From: Bugulina stolonifera
Lineage: Eukaryota > Bryozoa > Gymnolaemata > Cheilostomatida > Bugulidae
DNA length: 64,000 bases
NCBI GenBank assembly: GCA_935421135.1
Contig: OW285188.1
Location: forward strand, 19,135,233-19,199,232
Direction: 5' to 3'
Both the position numbers and the translations under genes were made by a program. Positions within the stretch are counted from its first letter, which is position 1. Every line of letters starts with the position of its first letter. Shown piece by piece: positions 12,701 to 27,700 of this stretch. The notes under the pieces were generated by a model. The model was not told where the DNA came from, made no database searches, and saw nothing but the letters and a program-made list of their open reading frames with translations.

Positions 12701-15700
12701 GTTTATTCAGTACTAATTCCTTCCACACTGTATTAGGTCAACAACACATAAAAGTAACTTCACATTTTTTATCTGGAGAATGTTGTATTTTAGTGACCTA
12801 ATCAAGTGGTAACCAAATTAGCAATGAAGAGATTTGACAAGCTGTTTTAAATTAAACTAAGTATGTTTTATCAAAACACTATTAGTTAATGGGCCATAGC
12901 ATTAAAATTTAGTTTTACGGATATGCTTTTCAATGCTCACAAGAAATCTTAAATGCCTTATGCATGCAATCCATATGAATAAATGTCTTTCTTGGCTTTC
13001 ATGGTATGGGAGATCAATGATACAGGTGGAAGCAACTTACACTAACTTAATATACAGTACTTACCTCCAATAAACATGGGACCCTCATGTTCAAATGATA
13101 CAGCTCCGGTGCCAATTGTCTCCTCATATGGTATACTGTTATCCAACTTCACAGCAAGTTTGGTTGGACCCTTTCGGTAAATCTCTAGTATGTGCCATTG
13201 GTTGTCACTGATATATCCTACAATAAATATTTCTTTTAGTAAAATTTAAATATTTTAATACATGTGAAAGCCATAAATAAATGTCAATTCCACAGATATA
13301 GCCATGTGAGCTTATGCAAAGTCCTTATAATTATGAAAGATGTACACCACTGAGCCATGATTAGACCAACAACTTCACATGGCGGTTCTGAACCAATATT
13401 CTAGCTAGTTTTGGGAGGTGAAGTTGTGTTTTGAACTTGTATAAAGAGTTAGAGTAGATACATGTATATATAATAGAAATACTCACTACTAGTATCTATC
13501 AGCTTGTCATCACCACCAAAGTTGAACCTGACTTGAAGGTTGCCATTCTTCAACATACCAGCGAGGTACTGGCCAATTCTACCAGGTTGATAAAGGAACA
13601 GCGCATCCCTCTGTCTTGTCTTAATCATCAGTATGATCTATAGTCATATTATATTGTTTGTTACATCTCCATGTTAACTGAGAAGCAAAACTTTACAGCA
13701 AACAGTACTAATAATAACTAGATTTGAATAATAGTATTTAGTGGAATCTTCACAGTTAGATTAAGATCCAAAACTCTACCTTAAAGTCGGACACCATTTC
13801 CTCCTCCACATTTGGAACTCGGATAAATGCTCCGGTAGTCAGAAACGTTATTGGATATCTTATCATGGGTTTCTCTTTTTGGTCTGGAATATATATGTAC
13901 ATGTATATACACTGCAGATACATGTACATGTATATACACTGCAGATACATGTACATGTACATGTACATATACATGTACATGCACATGTATATGTATATAC
14001 TCTCTACCCTGTATATGTACATTATAGCTTACTTGCACCATTTGAATCAGTTTTTCACGCTTATTCAGAATTGCAGAATTATATGAGCTTTTGTGACCGA
14101 GATGGTGATATGCAAAATACTCAAAACTACAAACTTTGAGCTGGTATAGTCAAATAAAATTTTGCAATATTGAATGAGCATAAAAAACTGACTCGAATGG
14201 TGCAAGTAAAAATAACAAAGTTTTTCAGATATACATGAAATTTAGGAGATGTATCCAATGACGGTGAGAAAGTCCGTAGAAGTAGAGTTATCAGAACCTG
14301 ACAGTGGAATGCAATGGAGTAAAATAACAATTATCATAACATGTGGTTATGCATAATACAATTAAAGGTAATGAAATGCAACCATATAGCTTACCGATAA
14401 TTGGAGGCTTCTCAATTATTGGTGGAATTCTCAGATTTGCCAGGTGACCAAAGAAATATGGTTTCTTGGGGTTGGGGATGTCTGCACCGAGACGAATTGT
14501 ACTCATATAGATATAAAAGTCCTCATTGGTTATGTCCACTAGAAAATACAATTATACAATCATGTCAATACAATGTGCTATCAAAATGACGTGTTTTACA
14601 ATGTTACAATACAATGTAGTATAAACTCATAGGAAGTCAAGGCCTAGGTTTTGTTTACCTCCTTCAGCTTACAGCATTTTTAGGCCTTTGAACTTTTTAT
14701 AGCATCATATATAATATATGCATTGAGTTACAGAGATTATCGTAAGACTATTCCCTAATGAACCCCGGAAGTCTACATATGTGGAGGTGACATGCATTAT
14801 ATACCCGTACATGCATGATATAACATACTGCATATACATTGAAGTCTTAACCATACCAAGATTTATAAAATCTATTACTGAATGTACCATAACCAGGAAA
14901 ATTTCATGCACATGCTGTGTTAATATCAACATTGCATACCCTTCACCATATAGACTGATATTCTACCACTACACTATATACAGTCACACATATCGAGTGG
15001 AGCACATGCTACATGTGTGTATATAGTAGGTCAGCAGTAAGTTACCTTTCCCTATATCTCCTTTTACACAAAAAATGACTTGATGTTAACAAAATGAATT
15101 TCACAGCTAAAGCAGAAAATTCACACCATTGACCAATACATAGTAGCTTCAACAAAATTAACTAGCACCACAGCACACCACACTGTACCCACACATGTAC
15201 ACCAGAACGTGGTAGTTATCCTACCTTGAATGGGTAAACTATCATCAACCCATGCCTTCATGTCATCTGCTCTCCTTCGTATGTTTACAGTATGCCATTC
15301 ATAGTCACTGAAGTGTCCAGGGAGAGTCGTCTGCACTTCACTCTGTTTTCAGAATTATATAGTTTAGTTATATGGCACATTATAGAGAATAGAACACTAA
15401 ATGTAATGGAAAACTAAAGTGTGTAGAAATTGATACAGAAATCTTTATGACTTGGGGAGTTATCTTTCCATGCCCCACAAAATTACTCAGAATCACAAAC
15501 AAAATAACTTAAACAAATCTTTGATAACCTTTGATTGTGAATGAGTCCATCACACTTTTCCCCCCATCAGCCTAAATTAGTAATACTAAGTTGCATACCT
15601 CACACATAGTTTTAACTTTTCGGTTAGTGTGACAGTACCCATACAAGCGACTAGATAGATAATAGTTACTAAAAATATATTGGAGTTTCAAAAAATGTTC

Positions 15701-18700
15701 TTACCCCATCAACATTCACTGCGACCTTGAGATTGCCGTTCTCAAAGAACACTTTGATATACTCTGGGTGAGTAGGGCTGTACGTCATGAACATAGTGCC
15801 CTCTGGTGTCATAGTCTTAAACCTCAGAGAGAAATCGTTCACATGGCTTTTAATGTTACGTCCCAGGGAGAGATCAAAGTAGCTTGTACCATTTATGTTA
15901 CCAATGAGTGCAGCTAGAATCACAAACAGGTAAATATCAACTATTACCATTCTATTGGTAAATACATGACTTCTGTAGTTTTATGCATTATATACCGTAG
16001 GTATATGTAACACATCCCTTAGAGTTAGAGGCATATTTTCATGACAACCTCATCAACCAATAATGAATCAGTAAATTATTACTGTATACTAATAATGATA
16101 CTGTATAATATAATGATTTCATATTATACTATAATGATGTCATATACTATAATGATATCGCATACTCTAATGATATCGTATATATATACTTGCACATGAC
16201 ACCTCACATAGGGCGCATTAATCACTTACCTGCAGCACACACAGCATTCTGTCTCTCCACATATGGTAGTCCACTACAGTCACAGTAAAACCTGTCCTTC
16301 CTGTTCTCACATGGCGCACCGTTCTGACATGGATTCCGGTCACAATGGTTGGGGAAGGGTCTACATCCAGGTACAATATTCTGGGCATTCTGCTCAACAT
16401 ACAGCTTCCTGAGGTCTGACGATAATGTGTTTATCTACAACAGGAGTGAAGATGAGCTAAATGAGTTGAATACAAACTGTCCAGTTACCTATCACTGACG
16501 GCAAAGCCCATGAGGCCGAGACCATGATACCAGTGTGATATAACTACAAACAAGTTAGCAATCTACTACAGTTAAAACACTAACATCTTACCAACACATA
16601 AGTATTAAAATCAAGCTGTTTAGAATTGAGTAACAACGATGTCAATATTTTAGATATAGTTTGTTTTACCTGAAGCATGGAAACACAACCAATGAATCCG
16701 CTTCGTGAATAAATATGCCAAGGCAAAGCGTCGTAGTCAGTGTATCCTCCAAGGTAAATCTTTCCCTCAAACATTGTACTAAGATCTTGTACATTGGTAA
16801 AGGGTACATCCATATCCTGCATGTGTTTATCATCATAGTACACATTGATCTTTCCTTCATCAGTATTGAAGATGAACTTTACCCTCTGTGGCTTGTTATT
16901 GGCTGCATCAGAGACGAGCTGAAACAGTTAATAGATCAAACAACATTATCCTACTTTGTTACTTTGTTAAGTTCTACAAATGCAATAAAAATAATATTGT
17001 GAAAAGCCTAATCAGCAAAATATAGTAACCAAGTATTTTGCTAAATGATGCAGAAAGATAGATTTTAAAATTGAATTCTGCCCAAACAAACATTTTTCAC
17101 AATACATGATCTAAATTTATATTTGACTCATCTTGTGCATAGGAAGTGTGTTCAGGAACTAAACAATCAACTAACCTCCTGTTGAACCAGCCCGTTCCCA
17201 ACGTTTGTCACCATATACAGGTTCCTATCAAAAATTTCCAAAGCAAAGAATCGTCCATACTTAGATCCTGTATATAGCAAAAGGCCCCGGGGTTCTACTG
17301 TTGTAAAGAGAACTTCAAGTGACGGCTTCTTTCCTTTATTGGACCAGCTCTCCTCTGTGATGTACGTATTGTTCTCCAGGAAGGTCACTGAAGCATCACC
17401 CTGGTCACAGATGAAGTTGATTTCCGGGTCAAACCTCATATCACAAGAAGCTCGGACATAATCTACAACATTTCCATATTATTTGCTCACCATGACATGA
17501 TCGCCATAACCAGAACTATAATGTTGAGTTTAGATTGAAGTAACTGTATATACATTCAGCTACATCGATAGGCTTTACAGATATACTACATGTGAATCCC
17601 ATTGTGAGAAAAATTCAAGAAGCTAAAATTTCATTATTTATAGCAGCAATTTTTTCAGAAAGCTAAACATGAAAATAATATCACTTCCAGTAAGCATGTT
17701 CATGCACATGTAATATTAATCAAATAAGAAAATGATACTATGAACTACATTATTTTATTTCTGAACTATAAATTACCTGGGAAAGTCTTCTTCCACATCT
17801 CATTAAACAGATCAAACTCCTGTCCATATGAACTGCCATTAAATTTCACATCTCGAATGACACCAACAAAGCTAGTGGTTACGACACCGTCGGTAGCCTT
17901 AGTTACATTCCTATGTCCACCGATGTTAAAGTCTTCTGTCAGGAAGCTCACTCTATTGTTAGTGCGCACAGTCTTGAGATCGAAACCATCCAGGTTGAAA
18001 ACCAGCTGAAGTGCATAAATCAGCGTGTTAAACCCGACACCATCCAAGAAATATTTTAGAAAAATATCAAATTATATCAAAAATGTATTTCAAAAATGCT
18101 TGGTTGTACAAAACTAAATTTATATTGTGAAAATACTTGAAATACATAAAACAGAAATTCGACAAAAGTATCTATATGATATATTTCCAAACATATGGGG
18201 GATTATGATTACATCCCGTTTTCTAAAGTTATGCATAAATAGTAGTTATTGTTTCATTTATGTTAGAGAAGACATTGCTTCGAACTATTCGTCAACAATA
18301 TAATACAGCTGATGATGGAACACAACTCCAATATAAGAATATACCACAACATGTAGATGTAAATACATACATTGTTACCATTACCACTTCTCATAACCAA
18401 GGTATGGTCGCCTTTGCTTCCTCCTATGTTCTGCCCGTTGGTCAGCCATATTGCGTTAGCAGGGTCCTTACCTTTCTGGCTGCCAAACCAAAGGTCACCG
18501 TCCTACAAGCACAGTAACATGTATAAATAAATCTGTTTACAATCCACATATTGCAATCATTTTACTGGTATAATATAGCATCGCGGCCAGTGTTAAAAGT
18601 GGAGGAATTCAGGTAGATACACTGCACCTGCAACTCCATTACAGTAGGCACCCTCGAGTGTAGAGGTGGTATCTCAATGAAAACTAAACATAGTTTAACT

Positions 18701-21700
18701 ATGAGTAAAAACTGGAGAACACATTTGGGAAGTTATCAGTCTATATATGGGCTAATGAATGCACAAGTTTACCTTTAGAAAGAGGTAAGATTTGAGGTCA
18801 CCATCCACGTTATACCAGAGTAAACCATTACCGTCATCGGCATCAAATCTAATTGTCAGTTTCTCATCCATAACTTGCTGAACCTCAAAATCTTTAGGAA
18901 TGTAGAAGAGGCGTATGTACCCCTTACCACTGTTTGGGTAGATGGCATCATGCTTTATCTCAGCTGCAAGCATTACACACAATAAACTGTAGTATTGTAT
19001 ACGTAATATTGCATAAGTACTATTGTTATATTGTATACATGTTAGGTATGTCTATTAGATACGTTGTACATCTCCTGTCTGGAAATAAGGCAAATGACGT
19101 CCAGCTAACTTGACGACTAGAAGACTAGCTTGTGATCTACATTTTCATTGTACTATAAAAGAAGGCTACAGCCCATGAAAGGTAGTCCAAGGTTCAAAAC
19201 TATCTATGGCAGATTTACATGGGCAGATAGGCTATCTTTGACCCATCGCTTGCAATATGTAGAAATTGAACACTGAGCTGTAAATCATAACATATGTACA
19301 ATAGAAGATTCTAGTCTATAACAGCATGCAACTGTGAGAATGGTTTATTATGTGATACCATCACCACAAAGGAGAAGACAACACTGGAGAGTGTCAGAAC
19401 ATGAAGAGATTCCAACATCTTAGACTGAAATCACCATTTCACACATATCCCATGCTGACTCAAATAGAGTAAAAGAGACAAAACTATTTTACTAAAATAT
19501 TTTATGTACACATTTTTAAAAATAATATCAATCTTTGATTTAAAAACAGGAAGCAGTAAGACCTATGAGCCCATTACATGCAGATGGATAGGAATCTATT
19601 ATGAGACCTAGACAGTGACTGTACCCTGTGATGCTGAAAACTCTATTCACATCAACTCAAGATGTATAGAAAGCCTGTCTAATTACTAGATTCAACTGAG
19701 AGACAGGAAACTGTGTGCTAGGACAGAGAGATAGAGAAACAGAGAGAATGTGTGCTTGTATTATAGTGCATACACCGTAAATTTCAACCCAAGTTATAAC
19801 AATACGTAAAATAAGAGATAAATCACGAAGAAGACGACACCCCAAGCAGAACAGAAGATGGTGCAAATCATAAATTAATTCGTATACGTGTACAAACAAA
19901 CAACTAACCCTCAACAACTGCAAGATAAAAATATAAGAATACAGCATTAGTAATGTGTAACTGACAACCAGGGACATAGCATGCAAAAATCGAACGTTGA
20001 AGGCCAAACATGTATGTGAAGAACTAATGCTACATTGCGCATAGCATTTGATAATGGAGGTTATGTATTACTGGGAAAAAATCTGCCGAGTGTCAGTCAA
20101 CTGATTGCTTAAAATTGCAGAAAAAAACTCATATAAAATTAGATAAATATCCAAGTCATTCTAACGTTACAGCTGTACCAATTTTTAATGTTAAAATTAT
20201 TGGTGAAAAAATATTTTTGAGGCCAGCTGAAAAATGAAGTTAGCTCTCCAAGGACGGCACAGCCATTCAGCTAATTTTACAATATGAATATAGAGTTCAC
20301 TGGGTCTGCCTACAATCTACGGTTTGACCTTTGACATCAGTTAATGTATACCAAAATCTTAATGACTGCATATTACGTGAGGTTTTCAATCGGGCAAAAT
20401 TATATTGATATTCTGTCCTTGTGTTACCTTGAGTTCGGCAATAGTAATCAAATTTAGCAATACAGACGTGCCAATACATCACACAAAGGCACATCAAATA
20501 TGTGATATCACAAGTCATGCAATCAAACTTTAATACATTTTTCACTCATTTCTTGCAAAGCCAAGTGGGCTGATAATCCTATAACTTACGAGGAATAACC
20601 GGCAGTAGTCCGCATGCCTTGATAAGCTCCCTCTTGGCATCCCAGAGGCCGAATGTATCAACAACAAACTCTGAACGAGCGTAGGAGTTCCTTGGTGACA
20701 TGGTCGCTGTGTTGATGAAAAGGTTTGTGGATCCCTCATAGTTGGGGTATGACGATGAAGACAGCTAATAGAAAATATGAATAAACTCAACATCAAATGA
20801 TTTACACACGTGCCTTCTATATATACTGCCCTTAAAATCTGTTACTAATAAAGAGACAAAATGGCGAAAACATGTTTGCAATTCTTCCAGATCGATATAA
20901 TTGTGTTGCAAAAAACATTCCACTGCATTGTGTGACAGCCTATTACTTACAACAAGCTATACTAAATAAAATAGCGATATTGATGAATGTACATGTAGGT
21001 ACACGTGGAAACAAATGTGATTGTTACTTGTCATATGTACACACTTTGACTGGAATAGCATCATAGATCCATATCATGTACATATGTATCTATTTAACGA
21101 CAAAAGGTTTTCAATGCGTACATGTATAAATAGCTGCATTATATAAAACATAAGGTTACTTACCTGCTGCCATGCTCTCTGTACATCATTGACATACACA
21201 GTCATACCATTTTCATCATCCCAAGAGAGATCAATGGTATACCATACATTGTTCTCTACACCTGAGAGGATAGACTGCCATACTCCGTTCAGCCATCTAT
21301 ACTTCACGTACAATCTTCGATCTACATGTAAATCATACCCAAAATGAAATATAATTGCAATCACTGCCAAAGAATGACTAACCACCTATGTGGAGGAGAG
21401 TCTCAATTTTATAGCCTGGGCATCAGGCCTACTAGTTTAAGCCACTCAGTAAGTATACTGAACTAAAGTAGACTTACTGATTAGTTTAGATTAGTAGGTC
21501 TGGTGCCCAGGCTATCACAATTACAGGAATGGCTACAGCTAAGTTTTACTCCATCATAAATCTACTAAGGGTGTTTATGGTCAGTGATAGGTTGGTTCGG
21601 TGTTTAGTGGATAGATTGACTGATCTAGGTGTGCTACTATGAGGTAACACTCACCACTTCCATACACGATCTCTACAGGATCACTCGACACAAGATAAGA

Positions 21701-24700
21701 GTCTCTCGTCAGACTTGTAGGTTTCATAGTGAACCTTAATGTGAATCCATTTGTACAGGAGTTTGGTCTAGACTGGCATGTAAGACGAGTTCCCATATCA
21801 ATGTACTGAAACCTCTCCAGCTGTATAGCTGAACCTGTATCGAACAGAGATATATAAAATAGTGTACTTTACATAACAATATATTTCAAACGTAACCTTC
21901 CAATTAGAGATGAGAATACATGTGAAGCAGAAAAAGTGATCGACATGCATCTGTATGCCTCTATGCGCTATAATATGCAGTATACAATGCATGAACACGC
22001 AGTAAACAGCATGGCCTCTATGAGGCCATGCTGTTTTGATTTGTTTTTTAATGGTACAAAAACTCTTTCAGGACATTATGTCAGATCAGAATCGTAAAAT
22101 ATTTTGATGCATATCACTGGTTCTCCCATGACTGTCTATTCGGTGATAACATTACTCATGTGTCACCAGTTAGTGGTACACTGGAGTTGGCTATCTTCAG
22201 TTCTGACCAAGCTATAAACCAACGATCGCACATAAAAGTAGAGATAATTGATAGACTTTGTCTATAATATATTACGGAGGTGGAGTTTAACTTTCCTTCA
22301 AATAGGCATAATTTCTTTTTAGTGAATCAGTGGCCATGAAAAGAGCAAAGACGTCTACTTTTTATATAATCTTCGACATGACAAGATTAGACAACTCCTA
22401 ATTGGTATCAGCTAATTGAGAAGTGATTACAGAACTTGGGAAGTTATAATACACAAACATTTTTATCATGACATAACACATGCATTATATTTTTGATAAT
22501 GTCATGATATGCAAACATAATTGAAATGCTGCAAAAAGGTACCGACTGCCCGATGTGTACAGATGTAACAACTTACCATTCAGACCGTCTGCGACCTGTG
22601 GTCCGCCAAACACAGTAATGTCTTTGTTAGTCTCATGAGGAACTCCGTTTCCTTGTATCTCCTCCATGGTAACTATCAGAGATTTGAAGTTACCTGGAAC
22701 ACACACAATACAAGTCATACTAGGCCTGACCAAATAGTAAGTCTAAAAAAACTGTAAAATATAGTTTTGAGTAATTAATATATGAAGATATGTTTCGTGT
22801 TGTTATAATATCTAAGAAATAATAAATTATCATCTAATACTCTGATAATTGTACAATATAGTGTATAATACATTATTATATATTACACTAACATGCCGTT
22901 GTAACACAAGAATGCACATAGCGTACATATTGTGTGCAATAAAGATATAATACAATACAGTAACATGTTATTGTATTACATAAATACATGTAGTGGACAT
23001 CTTGTGTGCAATAAAGATGTAATACAATACAGTAATATGTGATTGTATTACATAAATACATGTATATGTACATGTATTTGTATATGTAGTGTGTAATAAA
23101 TAACTATCCGTACACCGAGGAGTTGGGAATATGTTCTTCTTCTTAAGCTGCTGATAACTCGTCCTGTAGAAGTGGAGTTCATCAATCTCACCATTGAAAT
23201 ATCTGCGATTGGCCTGATTCTGTGCTCTACCTACGTACATCCTTGACCTACTCGGTAACTAAAATACAATACATTATTTTTTATTATAATGTATAATGAA
23301 CAGCCACATGACATGAAAGACAATTATTATAATCATTTTCACACAACATATTAGACATTAAACGGATGAGTGAATGAATTAACACTGAGTTTTCACAGCT
23401 CGTCACATAATAAGTTATCACATGGAATATTGTTGAGTCACAAATTCACACCTATACTAAGACAGACCTAGAAAGTTAAATATGTTACTTAGGAACAGAA
23501 TTCAGAATTATACTGCACTACTAACTACTAGATGGCTATGTGCTACATACACGCTACCAACACCAATTACTAATCTCTAATAGTGTAAAGTGAAGTAAAC
23601 TACTACTAGCCTACTATAAGATACCAGTGCAATCATTATGCAAACAAGTGAATCAGAAGAGGGGTTCCCAAAGTCCCTGGGTTGCCAGAAATTACGATAT
23701 ACATGTCCATGTGCAATGTCAATATGAATTTGCTATCATGAAATATCTCAATGTTTATGGGTAAAGTGTAACTGACAATTGTCAGAAGTTTTACTTCTTC
23801 GACATTTTGTAAAAAACTGAAGCTGGGCATTGTTTGAAATCAGTTGGCAACTAGTCAATAACTAGTCGGCAACTAGTCAATAACTAGTCGGTAACTAGTC
23901 GGCAACTAGTCGGCAACTAGTCGGTAACTAGTCGGCAGCTAGTCGGTAACTAGTCGGCAACTAGTCGGTAACTAGTCGGTAACTAGTCGGCAACTAGTCG
24001 GCAACTAGTCGGTAACTAGTCGGCAACTAGTCGGTAACTAGTCGGCAACTGGTCGGTAACTAGTCGGTAACTAGTCGGTAACTAGTCGGTAACTAGTCAG
24101 TAACTAGTCGATAACTAGTCGGTAACTAGTCAGTAACTAGTCGGTAACTAGTCGCTAACTAGTCGGTAACTAGTCGGTAACTCATAGAAACAAGGGACTC
24201 GATGAGATTGAGGTAAGATAGAGAGGAATCTAAAAGGTAGAACTAAGATTACTCTAAAAATTAGACAAAGAAATTAGACGACATTACAGTGTATATAGAA
24301 CACAATTCTTACACTTGGAGTAGTAAGGTCAGACTGTCTTTTACTCCTTCCATACTGGGGAAATATAAATAAGCATACACCAAATAAAATGCTTGAATAT
24401 TATAACACTATTGTGAGCATCTCAATGGTTTCCGGGATATAAAGATTGGAAAGAAGCTGTCAGATCACGTCATCTGTATATCCATATTCATTTATAAAAC
24501 AACTTGAATGTAGAATCAGAAATAATTTATGTCAGCGTTCTGTTTGATTCATGTAAATCAGATCCCACACCTTCAATATTCTCAAACCTGATCTTTGGGG
24601 ATATAATAAACATCACTACTGGTGGAGACATGCCATGCATGTGTTTGTATTCACAGTGTTCAAGGTTGAAGCAAACTTACATTGTATATAGATTGGGCAC

Positions 24701-27700
24701 TATTATCACTGCCGGCTAAGGTGTCGTTGACATAGAGCTGTAGTCCACCTTCTTCTGTCCATGATACGTCCACCAGGGTCCAGCCATCAGAGGGAATGGA
24801 ATACGATCTCACCTCCCATTCCTCCTCTTTTGTCCTCACTTTAACCAAAAGCCTAAATTATAAAGCATTTCTACATTGTAACAAACTAATGTATACACAT
24901 AGACATACATAACAGGAATACATGATACATGTACACTGACACATTACATTATGCATACATGATACATGTATGCATATACATAAACAATACACATACACTG
25001 TACAAATACACACATACAACTATACCATACACAAATGCAAGAAGTTGGAATGTATGCTGTACAGGAACATTTTGACATCCTTGTTTTGTGACATGGTGTT
25101 TGCTGTTCACAATCATATACATCAGTGTCTGATGACTACATAACGGTATGAGCTGCATTAAAAGAGTCCAGTGATCTTTGCTAACGTACCTGGAGCCGTC
25201 AATTGTGGAAATATCGTAAGAGTTTCCAGAGATGACGACCTGATCAGGTTGGTAGTAACCTTTCCTCGGTTTTATCTTGAATGTCATAGTGAAGCCATGA
25301 TCACATTGTTCAAGGTCATCTATCCACAGGTCAGAGTGTTCTCCCAGGTCAACATACTGTCCATTACCTTCAATACGTAATAGAATCAACTACTTGTAAG
25401 TGCTTCTCAATCAAAAACGTGTCTATATATATCTAGTTCAGCTGATAAATTATCTGTCTATATCTTATGAGGTAGGACTATTATTCAGCTCCTCAAAGCA
25501 TAAGAGTATATTCAAGAACCCCTATTTGATGACTTGGGGAGAACCTTCTATTTTGATGAGGTTAAATCATGAACACTATCCAAAGTGAAGCCAGTAGAGT
25601 AAGCAAACTCCAAACCTCTAAACAGACAAGTTGCAACAAGCAAACCACATGTTACATAGACTTCCCACTAGTATTTGAGAATTTTACCGACATGCATTCC
25701 AACATAATACTATATAAACACACTTACCACTGAGAGATGTAGCGTTCCCTACGTCTCCCTCCACTATCTCAGCTCCTCCATACAGCCTCACATCAAACTC
25801 CGGATGTTCACACTTATTGATAGACTTATGATTCCTCTCAAATGAGAAGCTATGATGATCAGGAGGACCTGGACAATATATTATGTAACATAAATTGTAG
25901 TGTTTAGTAAAAATGCAAAAGAAGATCACAGATTGTTATCAGTGATCCACTTTAAAAGTTCTCCCAAGAATTTCCACTAAATAATAATCATGTGTCACCA
26001 GCTTATAGCGTTTGGAAGTTGTTTTACCTTTAATTTAGGGCAAACCATTTTGACTACAGATTGCTGACATTGTTTTTAAAATTCTTTATGCTAAGCTGAA
26101 GGATACACAATTTGGTGACACATTTTATTAGGAATAGAAAGCCTTTAAGAAAGCCACTGTTCAAAAGCTAGCACTGCGAGATGTGACAATATAAAGCATC
26201 CTATTCCAGTTATAAGAAATAATAAGTTTTCATTCTTCAGATCACATTTGGAGTCGAAACATAACTACCTTGAAATTACAGTTGGCATTGTTTCTAAATT
26301 TCCAAGTGACATGTTAAAATATTACTATGTTGTGAGAATTTGTCAAAGAGTAGGTACATGTAGCTTCACTAACCAGGACGAATGAATGCTTGCCAAATAT
26401 GCATCTCATCAAATTGAACTTGCAAATTGGAATGTCTGTCATTGACACCAACCCCAGAATTAGCGCCACCAATAAGGTACGTGCTGTCTTCAGATTTCAC
26501 CTGCAATACATGTACAGTAAGGATATGGTTCAACTACATGATTGTATAATTCACGTATAAAGGCATAATGGATTTAAAAATAGAAACATATTTTTATTAC
26601 TATTACAATATAATCATGTTTTACTAACAATATTTCAATCAGCATATTTCATTAATTCTGTCCTTTACCAGTTTATATAAAACTACTATTATACTAAAAG
26701 TCTATTATATGACCATTTATTTGACAATCTTTCTACAAATTTTAAAGTTAAAGAGCGGAATTATATACAGCTAGCAGCGATATACACACGTACATGTAAG
26801 TACCACTGTGAAATATTGGGTCAAACTACAACGGGTAATCATTTCTTAATCTAAATTACATAATATTTGAAGCCTAAGATTGAATTACCTGTACTAATGA
26901 TTCACTGATAATAATCAAGTGTTTAAAAGAACTCTTCAAGCATTGCAATAGTGGAGATAACTTCTGATCATGTTAAAATATTTAAATTTACTTCCTGAAT
27001 TTCGGTACTGTACAGTCAATCGAGTTCTTCATATTTAAATTTAGCATTGGATAACGTCAAAATTTTCCACAAGACCTACATAGTATTTTCAACGAAACAT
27101 TAGTAAGAGTCTATTTCTTTCACCTAATTGGTGCAATAATACAATGTCTGCTATTGGAAGTCTATAGAGGGACCTTGATGTGAGTTCAATACTTGAAGAG
27201 TTTCTCTAAACATGAATAGCTAAGATTAGTAGCCGAGCTACAAAGAGGGTCACTCGATCTTACCGACTCTGTCTGTGAGATATCACAAAATTCATATATA
27301 ACATCCACATAATATATTACATTGCACTCATAGATTGTTCATTACCATGATACAAATAATGTGCATGCATAATATACAGGTTGCACGAAATGCCGATTTA
27401 ATTTATTATCATTTGTAAATGATACAATAAGTGAGATGGTGACAAAGATTACATGCAAGAAAACATGATAATGAAACAGATCACAGTACTGCTTAGCTAG
27501 AGATTAAAGAATCAACTTGATTTGATGATAAAATTAGAAGAACATATAGCTGTAAGCTTTACTAGGTCACCCTCGTACTATGACTTGTGTAGTCACCAAG
27601 ACATGCATCTTTTCTACTCGTACCTTAACAGTAGGAGCCAATCAGGTTTTGTTTTGAGTAAATTGTCTCAAAAACTTACCTCATTTCCCATTTGCATTCC

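Noticed and set aside
13756..14139. Met/Tyr/His-rich repetitive open frames on both strands
   Set aside because: Products of the ATGTAC microsatellite.
23098..23112. Stronger-looking donor CTCG-GTGTAC for exon 23105-23258
   Set aside because: It leaves phase 2, and joining to the next exon gives an immediate stop; the GTTATT donor keeps the frame.
23846..24182. CRISPR-like short repeat array
   Set aside because: Contiguous 11-bp units with no spacers in an intron of a eukaryotic gene.
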